The translations under genes and the position numbers were made by a program. The notes beneath the pieces were generated by a model. That model was given only the letters and a program-made list of their open reading frames with translations. It was not told the origin of the DNA and did not search any database. Of a stretch of 64,000 bases of DNA, positions 51,196 to 61,521 are shown one piece after another; positions within the stretch are counted from its first letter, which is position 1; each line of letters opens with the position of its first letter. Origin of the DNA: Nitrosovibrio sp. Nv6 (GTDB lineage: Bacteria > Pseudomonadota > Gammaproteobacteria > Burkholderiales > Nitrosomonadaceae); contig NZ_FODX01000003.1 of NCBI RefSeq assembly GCF_900110495.1, positions 208,498-272,497 on the forward strand. The letters are read 5' to 3'.

Positions 51196-51624
51196 TCAGC
51201 CCAGTTTGCGCTCGTTGATCTGCTCGACGTCGATGCTGGCAACTTCATCCTTTCCTGCGGTATAAACGGCAGTTACGTCAATGCTGAGCGCGCTCTCGAT
51301 CACTAGAAAGCCTTCAAAGCCGTGAATGACTTGCAGATCAAATTTTGGTCTCGCATCAGCACAGTCGATTTTGATCACCTGATCGCCTTTCAAAGTTTCA
51401 GTAATCCATTTGCTGTTGAAACCCCCGGCAAGTGCAATTTTCAACCGCAGCTTGACTTCTTTTTCGTGAGGGTTATGAATATTGATCGCAGTTTGATAAC
51501 TGCCCGGCAAAAATGAGCTTGTAGTTTGTGATGTCCCCGGAATATTGGCAGTACAAATAAATTTCGCCGCATATTGATAACAGAATTCTGGCCGGGCAGC
51601 AGGCTCCGTCTCGATGGTAGTCAT
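51196..51624 (-). CDS. Unrecognised 142-residue protein
   Basis: ATG 51624 is preceded by AAAGGAG, so translation is likely. No signal peptide and no transmembrane segment. The pattern YAAKFICTANIPG...FLPGSYQTAINIHNPHEKEVKLRLKIAL and the following alternating hydrophobic stretches suggest an all-beta sandwich. The C-terminal half has GFEGFLVIESALSIDVTAVYTAG. I do not recognise the family with certainty. It lies beside the integrase relic and reads against the flanking operons, consistent with acquired DNA. Confidence 0.7.
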   Translation of the reverse strand: MTTIETEPAARPEFCYQYAAKFICTANIPGTSQTTSSFLPGSYQTAINIHNPHEKEVKLRLKIALAGGFNSKWITETLKGDQVIKIDCADARPKFDLQVIHGFEGFLVIESALSIDVTAVYTAGKDEVASIDVEQINERKLG

Positions 51625-52252
51625 GTATTTACTCCTTTCGTTAATGTGCGTACAGTGTCCGTAACGCTTTTGGAAAATACCTTATAGAAAGAACTGCTAC
51701 TGTTCGTTGCCACACTTAGCCAATTTTGAGTCAAGGTGTTTTTCACCAAAATAAATTTGCAAGAGGTTATTGCCACTGAAAAAGTCTTAAAGAACAATAC
51801 GGTAGTGGTCAAATAATTTCAGATACCGAGATAGGTGGCATTGTCTGCATTTTCGGTTCGTAGACGGCGACTGACAGATATTCCAAATTCGAGCGAAGCT
51901 TGGTATCGTTATAAAAACAGACCATGTATTCGCGTATTGAATTGCACGAATTCTTGCGCTTCGGCTACACCTTGCGATCTACGGAGGACTGCTCTTTCTC
52001 TTATTTCTTGTAATACCCGGGCACAACCAGAACAGCCGAAAAATTTTATCCGCAACTTGCCACCCAAGCGGTTTGTAGCTGCCGACTTTTTCCTCCCCTA
52101 CTTTTTCTCCGCATAAAACGGTCCTGCGGAACAGGAACTCGTGCGATCCATTTTTTACATTGGAACGACAGCATCATCATTCGTCTTTTCAGTGTTGTCC
52201 AGCAAATCTCCACAGCTTGTTTGGAGTAAAATGCAGTTTTCAAGAATTCTCC
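51625..52252. other. Spacer between the unknown gene and hisG
   Basis: 628 bp, A/T-rich for the first 250 bp. Several short frames exist on both strands, but none has a ribosome binding site or recognisable similarity. A hairpin TCCTG-CGGAA-CAGGA lies near 52122-52136. The his promoter must be in the right half. I see no murA or other gene here. Confidence 0.4.
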
Positions 52253-52897
52253 ATGATGAGCATCACCATCGCCCTTTCCAAGGGCCGCATTTTTGACGAT
52301 ACCGCACCGTTGTTGAAAGCGGCAGGTATTGTCGCGCTGGATGATCCGGAAACATCGCGCAAACTGATCCTTGCCACCAATTGCGATAACGTGCGGCTTA
52401 TCATCGTCCGGGCATCGGATGTGCCGACCTATGTGCAATACGGCGCCGCGGATATGGGTATCGCCGGAAAAGACGTATTGCTGGAACATGGCGGTGCGGG
52501 GCTTTATCAGCCGCTGGACCTGAATATCGCTCGCTGCCGCATGATGGTGGCGGTACGCGATGATTTCGATTACGAATCCGCTGTTCGCCAGGGAGCAAGG
52601 GTACGCGTCGCGACCAAATATTTACAGACGGCGCGTGAACACTTTGCAGGCAAAGGCATGCATGTGGATCTCATCAAGCTCTACGGTTCCATGGAATTGG
52701 CGCCACTGGTCGGATTGGCGGATGCAATTGTGGACCTGGTATCCAGCGGCAATACGCTGAAGGCCAATAATCTCAAGGCGGTCGAAGAGATCATGCCCAT
52801 TTCGGCACGGTTGGTCATCAACCAGGCAGCACTGAAGTTGAAGCGGCATACAATTCAGCCGATGCTGGAAGCTTTCTCTGCCTCCATCGCGAAATAA
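52253..52897 (+). CDS. hisG: ATP phosphoribosyltransferase, short form
   Basis: 214 residues from ATG 52253 (a second ATG follows directly at 52256). First step of histidine synthesis, joining ATP and [92 protein letters not shown] are diagnostic. The C-terminal regulatory (ACT-like) domain of long HisG is absent, so this HisGs form needs HisZ, which is not in the window. First gene of the his cluster. Confidence 0.97.
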   Translation: MMSITIALSKGRIFDDTAPLLKAAGIVALDDPETSRKLILATNCDNVRLIIVRASDVPTYVQYGAADMGIAGKDVLLEHGGAGLYQPLDLNIARCRMMVAVRDDFDYESAVRQGARVRVATKYLQTAREHFAGKGMHVDLIKLYGSMELAPLVGLADAIVDLVSSGNTLKANNLKAVEEIMPISARLVINQAALKLKRHTIQPMLEAFSASIAK

Positions 52898-52955
52898 ATA
52901 ATGAATCAGGAATAATGTCGCAAACTGCAAGCCAACGAAAACCGAACTTCTTCTC

Positions 52956-54269
52956 ATGATACAAATTAAACGGCTGTCTTCAACCGATGCCAGCTTCGAT
53001 GAAGCGCTATCGAAACTGCTGGCCTTTGAAAACGCCCAGGATGCGAAACTGGACGCAACTGTCGCGGACATTCTTGCCAATATAAAGAAGCGGGGTGATG
53101 AAGCCCTGCTGGAATATACGCGCCGTTTCGATCATCTGAATGCAGCCTCCGCGGCGGAGCTTGAATTACCCCAGGATCGCTTGCAGCAAGCTCTGCGGAA
53201 GCTGCCCGCGGATCAGCGCGACGCCCTGGAGCAGGCGGCTCAACGGGTGCGCGTCTACCATGAAAAACAACAAGTGCAATCCTGGAGCTATACGGAGCCC
53301 GACGGCACGCTGCTCGGCCAGAAAATAACGCCGCTGGATCGTGTCGGCTTATATGTTCCCGGCGGCAAGGCATCCTATCCTTCATCGGTGCTGATGAATG
53401 CCATTCCTGCCAAGGTGGCGGGCGTGAGTGAACTCATCATGGTCACACCGGCTTCCGGCGGTGAGACAAACGATCTGGTGCTCGCTGCCGCAGCGATTTG
53501 CGAGGTTGACCGAGTCTTTACCATCGGCGGCGCCCAGGCGGTTGCAGCGCTGGCCTACGGTACCGAGGCTGTGCCGCAGGTGGACAAGATTGTCGGCCCC
53601 GGCAACGCATATGTGACAGCCGCCAAGCGCAGTGTATTCGGAATCGTGGGTATCGATATGCTGGCAGGACCTTCGGAGATTCTGGTGATTTGCGATGGCA
53701 AGACAAATCCCGACTGGATCGCGATGGATTTATTTTCGCAAGCCGAGCACGATGAGATGGCGCAGGCAATTCTGCTTTCTCCCGACCCCCATTTCATTGG
53801 CGCGGTGGCGGCAAGTATTGACCGCCAGCTGGAAACCATGCCGCGCAAGACTGTAATACAGGCTTCGCTCGAAAGCCGCGGCGCCCTGATCCAGGTATGC
53901 GACCTGGATGAAGCCTGCGCCATCGCTAATCGTATCGCCCCGGAACATCTTGAATTATCGGTTGAGCAGCCGGAAAAATGGATGGAGAAAATCAGGCATG
54001 CCGGCGCCATCTTTCTGGGACGACATACTTGCGAAGCACTTGGCGATTACTGTGCCGGCCCGAACCACGTCCTGCCCACGTCCCGTACCGCACGCTTTTC
54101 ATCACCGTTGGGCGTGTACGATTTCCAGAAACGCAGCAGTATTATTCAAGTGTCGGAGCAGGGTTCGGCAAAACTGGGTGCAATTGCTTCCATCCTGGCT
54201 TATGGAGAAGGTTTACAGGCCCATGCGATGTCGGCGGAATATCGATACAAGAAAAAATTGGCGACGTAA
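52956..54269 (+). CDS. hisD: Histidinol dehydrogenase
   Basis: 437 residues. Two-step NAD-dependent oxidation of histidinol to histidine, zinc enzyme. Motifs: [60 protein letters not shown] in parts, [26 protein letters not shown] (zinc ligands and catalytic Glu/His region) and [14 protein letters not shown]. Normal length, 58 nt after hisG. Confidence 0.97.
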   Translation: MIQIKRLSSTDASFDEALSKLLAFENAQDAKLDATVADILANIKKRGDEALLEYTRRFDHLNAASAAELELPQDRLQQALRKLPADQRDALEQAAQRVRVYHEKQQVQSWSYTEPDGTLLGQKITPLDRVGLYVPGGKASYPSSVLMNAIPAKVAGVSELIMVTPASGGETNDLVLAAAAICEVDRVFTIGGAQAVAALAYGTEAVPQVDKIVGPGNAYVTAAKRSVFGIVGIDMLAGPSEILVICDGKTNPDWIAMDLFSQAEHDEMAQAILLSPDPHFIGAVAASIDRQLETMPRKTVIQASLESRGALIQVCDLDEACAIANRIAPEHLELSVEQPEKWMEKIRHAGAIFLGRHTCEALGDYCAGPNHVLPTSRTARFSSPLGVYDFQKRSSIIQVSEQGSAKLGAIASILAYGEGLQAHAMSAEYRYKKKLAT

Positions 54270-54356
54270 GAGAATCGTATCTTTTCGATGAGTAAAGATA
54301 CCATGTTGGCTACCGATGCCGAACGAATCATAAATAAAACCGTATAAAACGCCAAG

Positions 54357-55448
54357 ATGCGCAGACCGCCCGACCAAATCATCCGCCCGGAGATTCTTGC
54401 ACTCTCCGCCTATCACGTGCCACCTGCAACGGGTATGGTGAAGCTGGATGCGATGGAGAACCCTTATTCCCTGCCAGCCGGAGTGCGAGATGAAATCGCG
54501 CGGCTGGCGGGGGATGCGCCGATTAACCGATATCCTGATCCTAGTGCTGTTTCGCTCAAGGCCGCGTTGCGCGAAGCGCTGGCGGTCCCCGATGGCATGG
54601 ATATCATGCTGGGCAACGGTTCGGACGAGATCATACAGATCATCGCGTTGGCCTGCGCAAGACCGGGCGCCGTGTTGATGAGTGTCGAGCCTGCGTTTGT
54701 CATGTTTCGCATGATCGCGACTTTCACCGGGATGACTTATGCGGGTGTGCCGTTAAACCCTGATTTCTCGCTTGATGTGGCAGGAACGCTCGATGCCATC
54801 GCGCGGCACCAGCCAGCGGTAATTTTCATTGCCTACCCCAATAACCCTACTGGCAACCTGTTTGACGCCGCCGGAATCTCACGTATTATTGACGCTGCTC
54901 CCGGTATTGTAGTTGTGGATGAGGCTTACCATGCCTTCGCCGGTGCGAGCTTCATGGGCGAGTTGGCGCAACACCCCAATCTGTTATTGATGCGCACCCT
55001 CTCCAAGTCGGGGCTGGCCGGTTTAAGGCTTGGGCTTCTGGCCGGACGGCCAGAGTGGCTGATACAGCTGGAAAAACTGCGTTTGCCGTATAATGTAGGA
55101 ATAATTACTCAACTTGTCACGGAAAAGGTGTTGCAGCATGGAGATGTCCTGCTGCAACAGGCTGCGGCGATCAAGATTGAACGGGCGGCGATGAGTGAAA
55201 ACCTGGCAACGCTGGATGGGATTGAGGTTTTTCCGACGGATGCAAACTTTATTTTATTCCGCGTGAACCAGGGAAATAACGCTGGATCAGTGTTTCAGGA
55301 ACTCAAGAATCGCGCTGTATTGATCAAGAATCTCGACGGCTCACACCCGCTACTGACAAATTGCCTGCGTGTAACGGTGGGAACTCCCGATGAAAACGCG
55401 CAATTCTTAGAGGCGCTGCAAGCCTCGCTCAAGAAACCGAACGATTAA
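54357..55448 (+). CDS. hisC: Histidinol-phosphate aminotransferase
   Basis: 363 residues. PLP-dependent transamination of imidazole acetol phosphate. Motifs: [63 protein letters not shown] and the PLP-lysine motif [14 protein letters not shown]. The start ATG 54357 gives a normal length; no strong ribosome binding site. 12 nt before hisB. Confidence 0.96.
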   Translation: MRRPPDQIIRPEILALSAYHVPPATGMVKLDAMENPYSLPAGVRDEIARLAGDAPINRYPDPSAVSLKAALREALAVPDGMDIMLGNGSDEIIQIIALACARPGAVLMSVEPAFVMFRMIATFTGMTYAGVPLNPDFSLDVAGTLDAIARHQPAVIFIAYPNNPTGNLFDAAGISRIIDAAPGIVVVDEAYHAFAGASFMGELAQHPNLLLMRTLSKSGLAGLRLGLLAGRPEWLIQLEKLRLPYNVGIITQLVTEKVLQHGDVLLQQAAAIKIERAAMSENLATLDGIEVFPTDANFILFRVNQGNNAGSVFQELKNRAVLIKNLDGSHPLLTNCLRVTVGTPDENAQFLEALQASLKKPND

Positions 55449-55460
55449 ATTATTTCACTC

Positions 55461-56048
55461 ATGCGTCAGGCTCAAGTCAACCGCAATACTCTGGAAACCC
55501 AGATCAGCCTCAAAGCCAATCTGGATGGAACCGGAAAAGCAATACTGGACACCGGTGTTCCATTTCTCGATCACATGCTGGACCAGGTAGCGCGTCACGG
55601 CATGATTGACCTGGAGATTGCGGCCAAGGGAGATCTGCATATCGACGCCCATCATACCGTGGAGGATATCGGCATCACATTTGGACAGGCATTCACGCAA
55701 GCAGTCGGAGATAAAAAAGGTTTGCGCCGCTACGGTCACGCTTATGTACCGTTGGACGAAGCATTGTCGCGAGTGGTGGTAGACCTTTCGGGCCGTCCCG
55801 GCATGGAATTCAATGTCGAGTTTGTACGTGCCCGGATTGGCGAGTTTGATGTTGATTTGATCCCCGAGTTTTTCCAGGGGTTTGTCAACCATGCCATGGT
55901 GACATTGCATATTGATAACCTCTCCGGCCGCAACGCCCACCACCAGGCGGAAACGGTATTCAAGGCGTTTGGCCGCGCACTGCGCATGGCAATGGAAACC
56001 GACCCCCGCGCAGATGGCACAATTCCGTCCACCAAAGGTTCCTTGTAA
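55461..56048 (+). CDS. hisB: Imidazoleglycerol-phosphate dehydratase
   Basis: 195 residues, the monofunctional form without the histidinol phosphatase domain found in enterics. Mn-binding His motifs: [33 protein letters not shown], and in the second half [16 protein letters not shown] and [19 protein letters not shown]. The start [22 protein letters not shown] is typical. Confidence 0.97.
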   Translation: MRQAQVNRNTLETQISLKANLDGTGKAILDTGVPFLDHMLDQVARHGMIDLEIAAKGDLHIDAHHTVEDIGITFGQAFTQAVGDKKGLRRYGHAYVPLDEALSRVVVDLSGRPGMEFNVEFVRARIGEFDVDLIPEFFQGFVNHAMVTLHIDNLSGRNAHHQAETVFKAFGRALRMAMETDPRADGTIPSTKGSL

Positions 56049-56074
56049 GCTTTATCACTCCTCATTTGCCCTGT

Positions 56075-56785
56075 ATGACTGATATTGCAATTGTTGACTA
56101 CGGCATGGGTAATTTGCGCTCCGTGTCTAAAGCGCTGGAGCATGTCGCTCCCACGGCCACCATCGCTGTCACCGACGACCCCGAAGTGGTGCGGAAGGCT
56201 GACCGCGTTGTGGTTCCCGGCCAGGGGGCAATGCCGGACTGCCTGCGCGAACTGGATATGCGCGGATTGCGCGAAGCGGTGCTGGATGCTGCAATGAACA
56301 AGCCGTTTCTCGGCATCTGCATCGGCCTGCAAATGTTGTTCGACAGTAGCGAGGAAGGCAATGTAAAAGGCTTGGGCATTGTGCCCGGCAAGGTACGTCG
56401 TTTTCCTCCCGTGGCGATGGCGGACACCAATAAGGCCAGTGAGACCGGTGGAACTCCGAATACTCATGGGCAGAGGCTCAAGGTGCCCCACATGGGTTGG
56501 AACGAAGTTCATCAAACCGTCGATCATCCCCTGTGGAAAGGCATTCCCGCCGATGCGCGCTTCTATTTCGTGCACAGCTATTATGTGGAAACCACCAATC
56601 CGGTACAGGTGGCAGCATTCAGTCTTTACCCTGCTCCGTTTACTTGCGCAGTGGCAAAGGATAATATTTTTGCTGTCCAGTTTCATCCGGAAAAAAGCCA
56701 CGAGGCGGGGCTGACGCTGCTGAGCAACTTTGTACGATGGAAACCTGCATCAAGAACAGATAAGCAATTCCAGGCGAGCTTATAA
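56075..56785 (+). CDS. hisH: Imidazole glycerol phosphate synthase, glutaminase subunit
   Basis: 236 residues from ATG 56075. Class I glutamine amidotransferase that feeds ammonia to HisF. Nucleophile Cys in [18 protein letters not shown], catalytic His and Glu in [14 protein letters not shown], and [13 protein letters not shown] near the oxyanion strand. An insertion around residues 110-130 ([20 protein letters not shown]) makes it some 20-25 residues longer than E. coli HisH (196) in combination with a longer C-terminus. Confidence 0.96.
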   Translation: MTDIAIVDYGMGNLRSVSKALEHVAPTATIAVTDDPEVVRKADRVVVPGQGAMPDCLRELDMRGLREAVLDAAMNKPFLGICIGLQMLFDSSEEGNVKGLGIVPGKVRRFPPVAMADTNKASETGGTPNTHGQRLKVPHMGWNEVHQTVDHPLWKGIPADARFYFVHSYYVETTNPVQVAAFSLYPAPFTCAVAKDNIFAVQFHPEKSHEAGLTLLSNFVRWKPASRTDKQFQASL

Positions 56786-56816
56786 CCCCTCTCATTCAAA
56801 TTCAATCCCGACTCAA

Positions 56817-57587
56817 ATGCTGATCATTCCTGCGATAGACTTGAAAGACGGTCACTGCGTACGCCTGAAACAAGGCGTCATGGAAAACGCTACTGTATTT
56901 TCGGAAGAACCCGGCGCCATGGCCAGGCATTGGCTGGATCAGGGCGCGCGCCGGCTGCATTTGGTGGACCTCAACGGCGCGTTTGCCGGCAGGCCGAAGA
57001 ACGAGCCGGCCATTCGCGACATTGTTGAAGCCATCGGTGATGAAATTCCGACTCAACTCGGCGGCGGCATACGCGATCTCGAAACCATCGAACGTTATCT
57101 CGACGATGGCATTACTTATATTATCATCGGTACCGCGGCGGTAAAGACCCCGGGATTCCTGCATGATGCCTGCAACGCTTTCCCCGGTCATATCATGGTG
57201 GGACTGGATGCGAAGGACGGCAAGGTGGCAGTCAATGGCTGGTCTAAAGTTACCGGTCACGACGTCGTGGATCTCGCGAAAAAATTTGAGGATTACGGGG
57301 TCGAAGCAATTATCTATACCGATATCGGGCGCGACGGTATGTTAAGCGGCGTCAATGTCCAGGCGACGATGGAACTGGCACGGGCGCTGACTATCCCTGT
57401 CATTGCAAGCGGCGGGGTGACCAATCTCGACGACGTCAAAGCTCTGTGCGAAATCGAGCCGGAAGGTATTGCGGGCGCAATCACGGGGCGCGCAATTTAC
57501 GAAGGCACCCTGGACTTCAGGTTGGCACAAGCGCTGGCGGATGAACTGAGTATGAAAATGGGCATCCGGGATACCACCCTCTCCTGA
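56817..57587 (+). CDS. hisA: Phosphoribosylformimino-5-aminoimidazole carboxamide ribotide isomerase
   Basis: 256 residues from ATG 56817 ([20 protein letters not shown], catalytic Asp in AIDLKDG). TIM barrel with two phosphate-binding halves: [19 protein letters not shown] and [17 protein letters not shown]; second catalytic Asp in [14 protein letters not shown]. The frame is open upstream to 56730, overlapping hisH, but that part is not homologous. 31 nt after hisH. Confidence 0.97.
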   Translation: MLIIPAIDLKDGHCVRLKQGVMENATVFSEEPGAMARHWLDQGARRLHLVDLNGAFAGRPKNEPAIRDIVEAIGDEIPTQLGGGIRDLETIERYLDDGITYIIIGTAAVKTPGFLHDACNAFPGHIMVGLDAKDGKVAVNGWSKVTGHDVVDLAKKFEDYGVEAIIYTDIGRDGMLSGVNVQATMELARALTIPVIASGGVTNLDDVKALCEIEPEGIAGAITGRAIYEGTLDFRLAQALADELSMKMGIRDTTLS

Positions 57588-57834
57588 TGAAGAGAACCCA
57601 TTATCCGTTCCGTTCAAAGGTAAAATCACGGCAAGCTCTGTTTTCCGGTTCGCGGCATCCTTTCTATAGCTGTGTTCCTTTTACGGCAGAGCGTCTCTAC
57701 TCTTGTTGATACCTCAATATAAATTAAATTCGAAGTTCCAAGGGAATACATTGCCATCGAGTTGCCAGCTTGAGTTGCAAAGCGACGCAAGCAATCCGCA
57801 AAACCGATACTCGCAAGTTTTATAAAGGCATCTC
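57588..57834. other. hisA-hisF spacer
   Basis: 247 bp, the widest gap in the his cluster. A/T-rich near 57700-57735, no gene and no strong hairpin. An internal promoter for hisF and the genes after it may lie here, but I cannot define boxes. Confidence 0.35.
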
Positions 57835-58593
57835 ATGGGTCTGGCCAAGCGTATCATCCCCTGTCTTGACGTCACAAATGGACGCGTTGTCAAGGGCGTC
57901 AATTTTGTCGGACTTAGGGATGCAGGTGATCCCGTCGAAATATCGCGCCGCTACGATGATCAGGGAGCGGATGAACTGACCTTTCTCGACATCACCGCCA
58001 GTTCTGATAACAGGGACCTGATTCTGCACATCATCGAAGAAGTCGCTGCCCAGGTGTTCATTCCATTAACTGTCGGTGGCGGCGTTCGCAAGGTAGAGGA
58101 CGTGCGCCGACTATTGAATGCGGGGGCGGATAAAGTAAGCATCAACACGTCAGCGGTCGAGAATCCCAAACTGGTGGCTGACGCCGCGGACCGTTACGGT
58201 TCCCAGTGCATAGTGGTGGCGATAGACGCCAAGCGGGTGGGTAACGACTGGGAAGTATTTACTCATGGAGGACGCAAGACTACCGGCCTGAATGCGGTCG
58301 AGTGGGCGAAGAAAATGCAGTCCCTGGGTGCAGGCGAAATATTGCTTACCAGTATGGATAAAGATGGTACCCATAACGGTTTCGACCTGGCGCTGACTCG
58401 CGCGGTATCGGATGCGGTGGATGTGCCGGTGATCGCGAGTGGCGGCGTAGGCAATTTGCACCACCTGGTGGAAGGAATCATAGAGGGCCATGCTGATGCC
58501 GTGTTGGCAGCAAGTATTTTCCACTTCGGTGAATACACTGTACGCCAGGCCAAAGAGTATATGGCGCAACACGGCATTGAAGTACGGTTGTAG
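57835..58593 (+). CDS. hisF: Imidazole glycerol phosphate synthase, cyclase subunit
   Basis: 252 residues. Makes imidazole glycerol phosphate and AICAR using ammonia from HisH. Motifs: [22 protein letters not shown] (first catalytic Asp), [30 protein letters not shown] in parts, [24 protein letters not shown] (second catalytic Asp) and [16 protein letters not shown]. Standard start and length. Confidence 0.97.
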   Translation: MGLAKRIIPCLDVTNGRVVKGVNFVGLRDAGDPVEISRRYDDQGADELTFLDITASSDNRDLILHIIEEVAAQVFIPLTVGGGVRKVEDVRRLLNAGADKVSINTSAVENPKLVADAADRYGSQCIVVAIDAKRVGNDWEVFTHGGRKTTGLNAVEWAKKMQSLGAGEILLTSMDKDGTHNGFDLALTRAVSDAVDVPVIASGGVGNLHHLVEGIIEGHADAVLAASIFHFGEYTVRQAKEYMAQHGIEVRL

Positions 58594-58644
58594 TGTACTA
58601 GAATTAATAAAATTTCATAATCCGATTCTCAAGCATATATATCT

Positions 58645-59034
58645 ATGTCCGATATTTGGTTGAACAAGATAAACTGGTCCGAAGATGGATTGGTGCAGGT
58701 CGTGACACAAGAAGCCGCCAGCAATAAGGTATTGATGGTTGCCTGGATGAATCGCACGGCACTGAAGCTTACCGTACAAACCAGCGAGGCTCATTACTGG
58801 TCGCGTTCCCGCAAGAAACTCTGGCATAAAGGCGAGGAATCGGGGCACGTACAGAAAGTAAAGGAAATCCGGCTGGATTGTGATGCCGACGTCCTGTTGT
58901 TGGCTGTGGAACAAGTTGGCGGCATCGCTTGTCATACCGGCAGACATAATTGTTTTTTCAACAAACTGGAAGACGGCCAATGGACCGTCGCTGCACCGGT
59001 AATCAAAAGCCCTGAAGAGATCTACAGGAAATGA
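58645..59034 (+). CDS. hisI: Phosphoribosyl-AMP cyclohydrolase
   Basis: 129 residues, monofunctional HisI. Metal-binding motifs: [49 protein letters not shown], with the Cys and Asp residues that hold Zn and Mg. Its stop overlaps the hisE start by 4 nt (59031-59034, ATGA). Confidence 0.97.
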   Translation: MSDIWLNKINWSEDGLVQVVTQEAASNKVLMVAWMNRTALKLTVQTSEAHYWSRSRKKLWHKGEESGHVQKVKEIRLDCDADVLLLAVEQVGGIACHTGRHNCFFNKLEDGQWTVAAPVIKSPEEIYRK

Positions 59035-59357
59035 TCGATCCGGCTATTCTTGACCGTGTGGCTCAGACTATCGAGGCCCGAAAAGATGCGGATCCCGCCA
59101 CTTCCTACGTGGCTAAACTGCTGCACGAAGGGCAGGACAAGATACTGAAAAAAATTGCGGAAGAGTCGGCGGAGGTGCTGCTGGCGGCGAAAGACGGCGA
59201 TAAATCGCACGTTGTGCGCGAAACCGCGGATTTATGGTTTCACTGCATGGTATTACTGGCTCACCATGATCTGGGACCGCAGGATGTGCTGAATGAATTG
59301 CGGCGCCGCGAGGGAATCTCAGGAATCGATGAAAAGGCGGCACGAAATGCAGGATAA
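59031..59357 (+). CDS. hisE: Phosphoribosyl-ATP pyrophosphatase
   Basis: 108 residues, MazG-like all-alpha fold. Motifs: [42 protein letters not shown] in parts (EExxE metal site) and [20 protein letters not shown]. Separate hisI and hisE genes, as in other betaproteobacteria. 2 nt before the HIT gene. Confidence 0.97.
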   Translation: MIDPAILDRVAQTIEARKDADPATSYVAKLLHEGQDKILKKIAEESAEVLLAAKDGDKSHVVRETADLWFHCMVLLAHHDLGPQDVLNELRRREGISGIDEKAARNAG

Positions 59358-59359
59358 AA

Positions 59360-59713
59360 ATGGATAATTGTGTTTTTTGCAAAATCGTACGGGGAGAAAT
59401 TCCCAGTGAAAGAATATACGAGGATACTGAAGTTTTCGCGTTTCACGATATTCACCCCGCAGCGCAGGTACATTTCATGTTGATACCCAAGCTGCATATC
59501 GGCTCGCTGGCGGAGGTCGAAGACAAGCACCGCAGTTTATTGGGTGAGATGATGGTGCTCGTACCCAAGCTGGCGAGGGAGCAGGGCTGCATGGACGGCT
59601 TTCGCACCGTTATCAACACCGGTCGCGTGGGGGGACAAGAGGTTTATCATTTGCATATTCATGTCATAGGCGGAAGGGATCGCTTGCCGGCTATGATTCC
59701 TCATCCGAAATAA
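59360..59713 (+). CDS. hinT: HIT family purine nucleoside phosphoramidase
   Basis: 117 residues. [20 protein letters not shown] with the CxxC of the HINT branch, [40 protein letters not shown] holding the HxHxH active-site triad (HLHIHV). Hydrolyses adenosine phosphoramidates. Located between hisE and tatA as usual in this group. Confidence 0.95.
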   Translation: MDNCVFCKIVRGEIPSERIYEDTEVFAFHDIHPAAQVHFMLIPKLHIGSLAEVEDKHRSLLGEMMVLVPKLAREQGCMDGFRTVINTGRVGGQEVYHLHIHVIGGRDRLPAMIPHPK

Positions 59714-59724
59714 AGGAGAGAATA

Positions 59725-59952
59725 ATGGGATCATTCAGTATTTGGCACTGGCTGGTCGTTCTGTTGATTGTTGTTCTGGTATTCGGCACCAAGAAACTGC
59801 GCAATATCGGCAGCGATCTGGGCGGTGCGGTGAAGGGCTTCCGGGAAGGTGTAAAAAGTGCTGATGAAGAGGAGATATCTTCTGCGCCTCATCAAACCGA
59901 TGCCCGGATTATCGAAGCCGATGCCAAGGACAAGACCTATTCAAAATCTTGA
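59725..59952 (+). CDS. tatA: Sec-independent protein translocase subunit TatA
   Basis: 75 residues. N-terminal transmembrane helix ([17 protein letters not shown]), hinge with [23 protein letters not shown] amphipathic helix in parts, then an acidic tail. Forms the pore of the twin-arginine export system. AAGGAG lies 7 nt before the ATG. Confidence 0.95.
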   Translation: MGSFSIWHWLVVLLIVVLVFGTKKLRNIGSDLGGAVKGFREGVKSADEEEISSAPHQTDARIIEADAKDKTYSKS

Positions 59953-60062
59953 GGCCGGCGAGTAAAGAGTGAAAAGTTCGGGCTGATAGCGGGGAGCCCG
60001 TCCAAATGAAGAATGGCCTCTCATTCACCTTTACTACGCTTCCTTAATGATTCTCGCAAAAA

Positions 60063-60509
60063 ATGTTCGATATCAGTTTCACTGAAATTCTCGTCATCGC
60101 AGCCGTGGCGCTAGTCGTCATAGGGCCTGAGCGGCTGCCCAAGGTGGCACGCACGCTAGGGCATCTGTTCGGGCGAGCGCAGCGTTACGTCAATGATGTA
60201 AAGAACGATATTCAGCGGGAAATGGAACTGGAAGAACTCAAGAACTGGAAAACTTCCGTGGAGGGGACTGGCCGTTCCATCGAAAATACGGTACGAACAG
60301 AGATGAACCAGTTCCAGGAAGAACTGAACAGAGAAACAAAATCTTCCACAGCGGTGCCTCCTGCGCCCTCTTCCGAGGCAGCGGGGGAAGCTGCTCCGCC
60401 CCTGGATTCGCCATCAGATTCTTTCGTCCCACCGATCCAGCCAATCACGCCGTCGGTCAAATCAAAAGCCGGTCCCAACGCAACCGGAGCAGAAGTACCC
60501 CGCGATTAA
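60063..60509 (+). CDS. tatB: Sec-independent protein translocase subunit TatB
   Basis: 148 residues. MFDISFTEILVIAAVALVVI transmembrane helix with the conserved Glu, GPERLPKVARTLG, an amphipathic helix (RAQRYVNDVKNDIQREMELEEL), then a Pro/Ser-rich variable tail (about 95-148). Binds Tat signal peptides together with TatC. Confidence 0.95.
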   Translation: MFDISFTEILVIAAVALVVIGPERLPKVARTLGHLFGRAQRYVNDVKNDIQREMELEELKNWKTSVEGTGRSIENTVRTEMNQFQEELNRETKSSTAVPPAPSSEAAGEAAPPLDSPSDSFVPPIQPITPSVKSKAGPNATGAEVPRD

Positions 60510-60593
60510 TTCAGTGCGGATAACATATACTTCGCTGATGCAAACCAGTGAACGTATAACCACGTCTTTCGATTTCCGGCCCCCTTTCACGAT

Positions 60594-61391
60594 ATGACGA
60601 CCGACGAAACATTTATTTCCCATCTTGTGGAGCTTCGTGCCAGGTTGATGCGTGCATGCGGGGTGCTGGTGCTCGGTTTTCTTCCCTGTGCCTTTTACGC
60701 GCGGGAACTCTACTCCTTGCTGGCACAACCTCTGCTCGAAAAACTTCCGCAAGGGGGACAGATGATCGCCACTGAGGTGATTACGCCTTTTTTTGTGCCC
60801 ATGAAAGTTGCCATGATGGCGGCGTTTATCATTACCTTGCCTCACACGCTCTATCAGGTATGGGCATTTGTCGCGCCAGGATTGTACTCCCACGAAAAAC
60901 GTCTGGTACTTCCCCTGGTGTTCGCCAGCAGCTTTCTATTCATCTGCGGTATGTCATTCGCTTACTTTGCCGCACTGCCGCTCGTATTCGAGTTTATCAC
61001 CCATTTCGCGCCAGAGGGCGTGGCGGTCATGACCGATATTGGCCGGTATCTCGACTTTGTCCTGACCATGTTCATCGCCTTTGGCATAACGTTTGAGGTG
61101 CCCATATTTGTTGTAATACTGGTTCGAGCCGGTATTGTCTCAATCGAGAAACTAAAGGCGGTGCGTAGCTACGTTCTCGTTGGCGCGTTCGTCGTAGGGG
61201 CCATATTCACACCTCCCGATGTGGTTTCCCAATTCATGCTGGCGGTGCCGCTTTATTTGCTCTATGAACTGGGAATAATGGTGGCTGGGCTCGGCGGCGA
61301 ACCCGCGGCAGCGCCGGTTTATCAGCCGGCGAATGGGAAAGATACGGGGCATGAACCGGAAAAGGCAGAAACCGGAGAGAAGAACGGCTGA
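60594..61391 (+). CDS. tatC: Sec-independent protein translocase subunit TatC
   Basis: 265 residues, six transmembrane helices. Motifs: TFISHLVELRARLMRACGVL (signal-peptide binding Glu), TEVITPFFVPMKVAMMAAF, LPHTLYQVWAFVAPGLYSHEKR, SFAYFAALPLVFEF and GAIFTPPDVVSQFMLAVPLYLLYELGI. The C-terminal cytoplasmic tail is charged. Convergent with the protease gene. Confidence 0.96.
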   Translation: MTTDETFISHLVELRARLMRACGVLVLGFLPCAFYARELYSLLAQPLLEKLPQGGQMIATEVITPFFVPMKVAMMAAFIITLPHTLYQVWAFVAPGLYSHEKRLVLPLVFASSFLFICGMSFAYFAALPLVFEFITHFAPEGVAVMTDIGRYLDFVLTMFIAFGITFEVPIFVVILVRAGIVSIEKLKAVRSYVLVGAFVVGAIFTPPDVVSQFMLAVPLYLLYELGIMVAGLGGEPAAAPVYQPANGKDTGHEPEKAETGEKNG

Positions 61392-61521
61392 AATTACTCC
61401 GGTACTGCGGCACCAGTTGCATACAATTTGGATTCGCAAACAATGACGTCGTCGTGCGTCATGTGATCATCCCGATTTGTCACAGCGCGATCTATGAGGG
61501 GATGTCCAGAGATTCCTTGAT

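Noticed and set aside
51835..52116. Plus-strand frame before hisG and antisense frame with a CSGC motif
   Set aside because: Neither has a ribosome binding site or recognisable similarity; treated as spacer.
55742..56701. 319-codon minus-strand frame across hisB and hisH
   Set aside because: Antisense to two certain genes; no start signal or recognisable domain.
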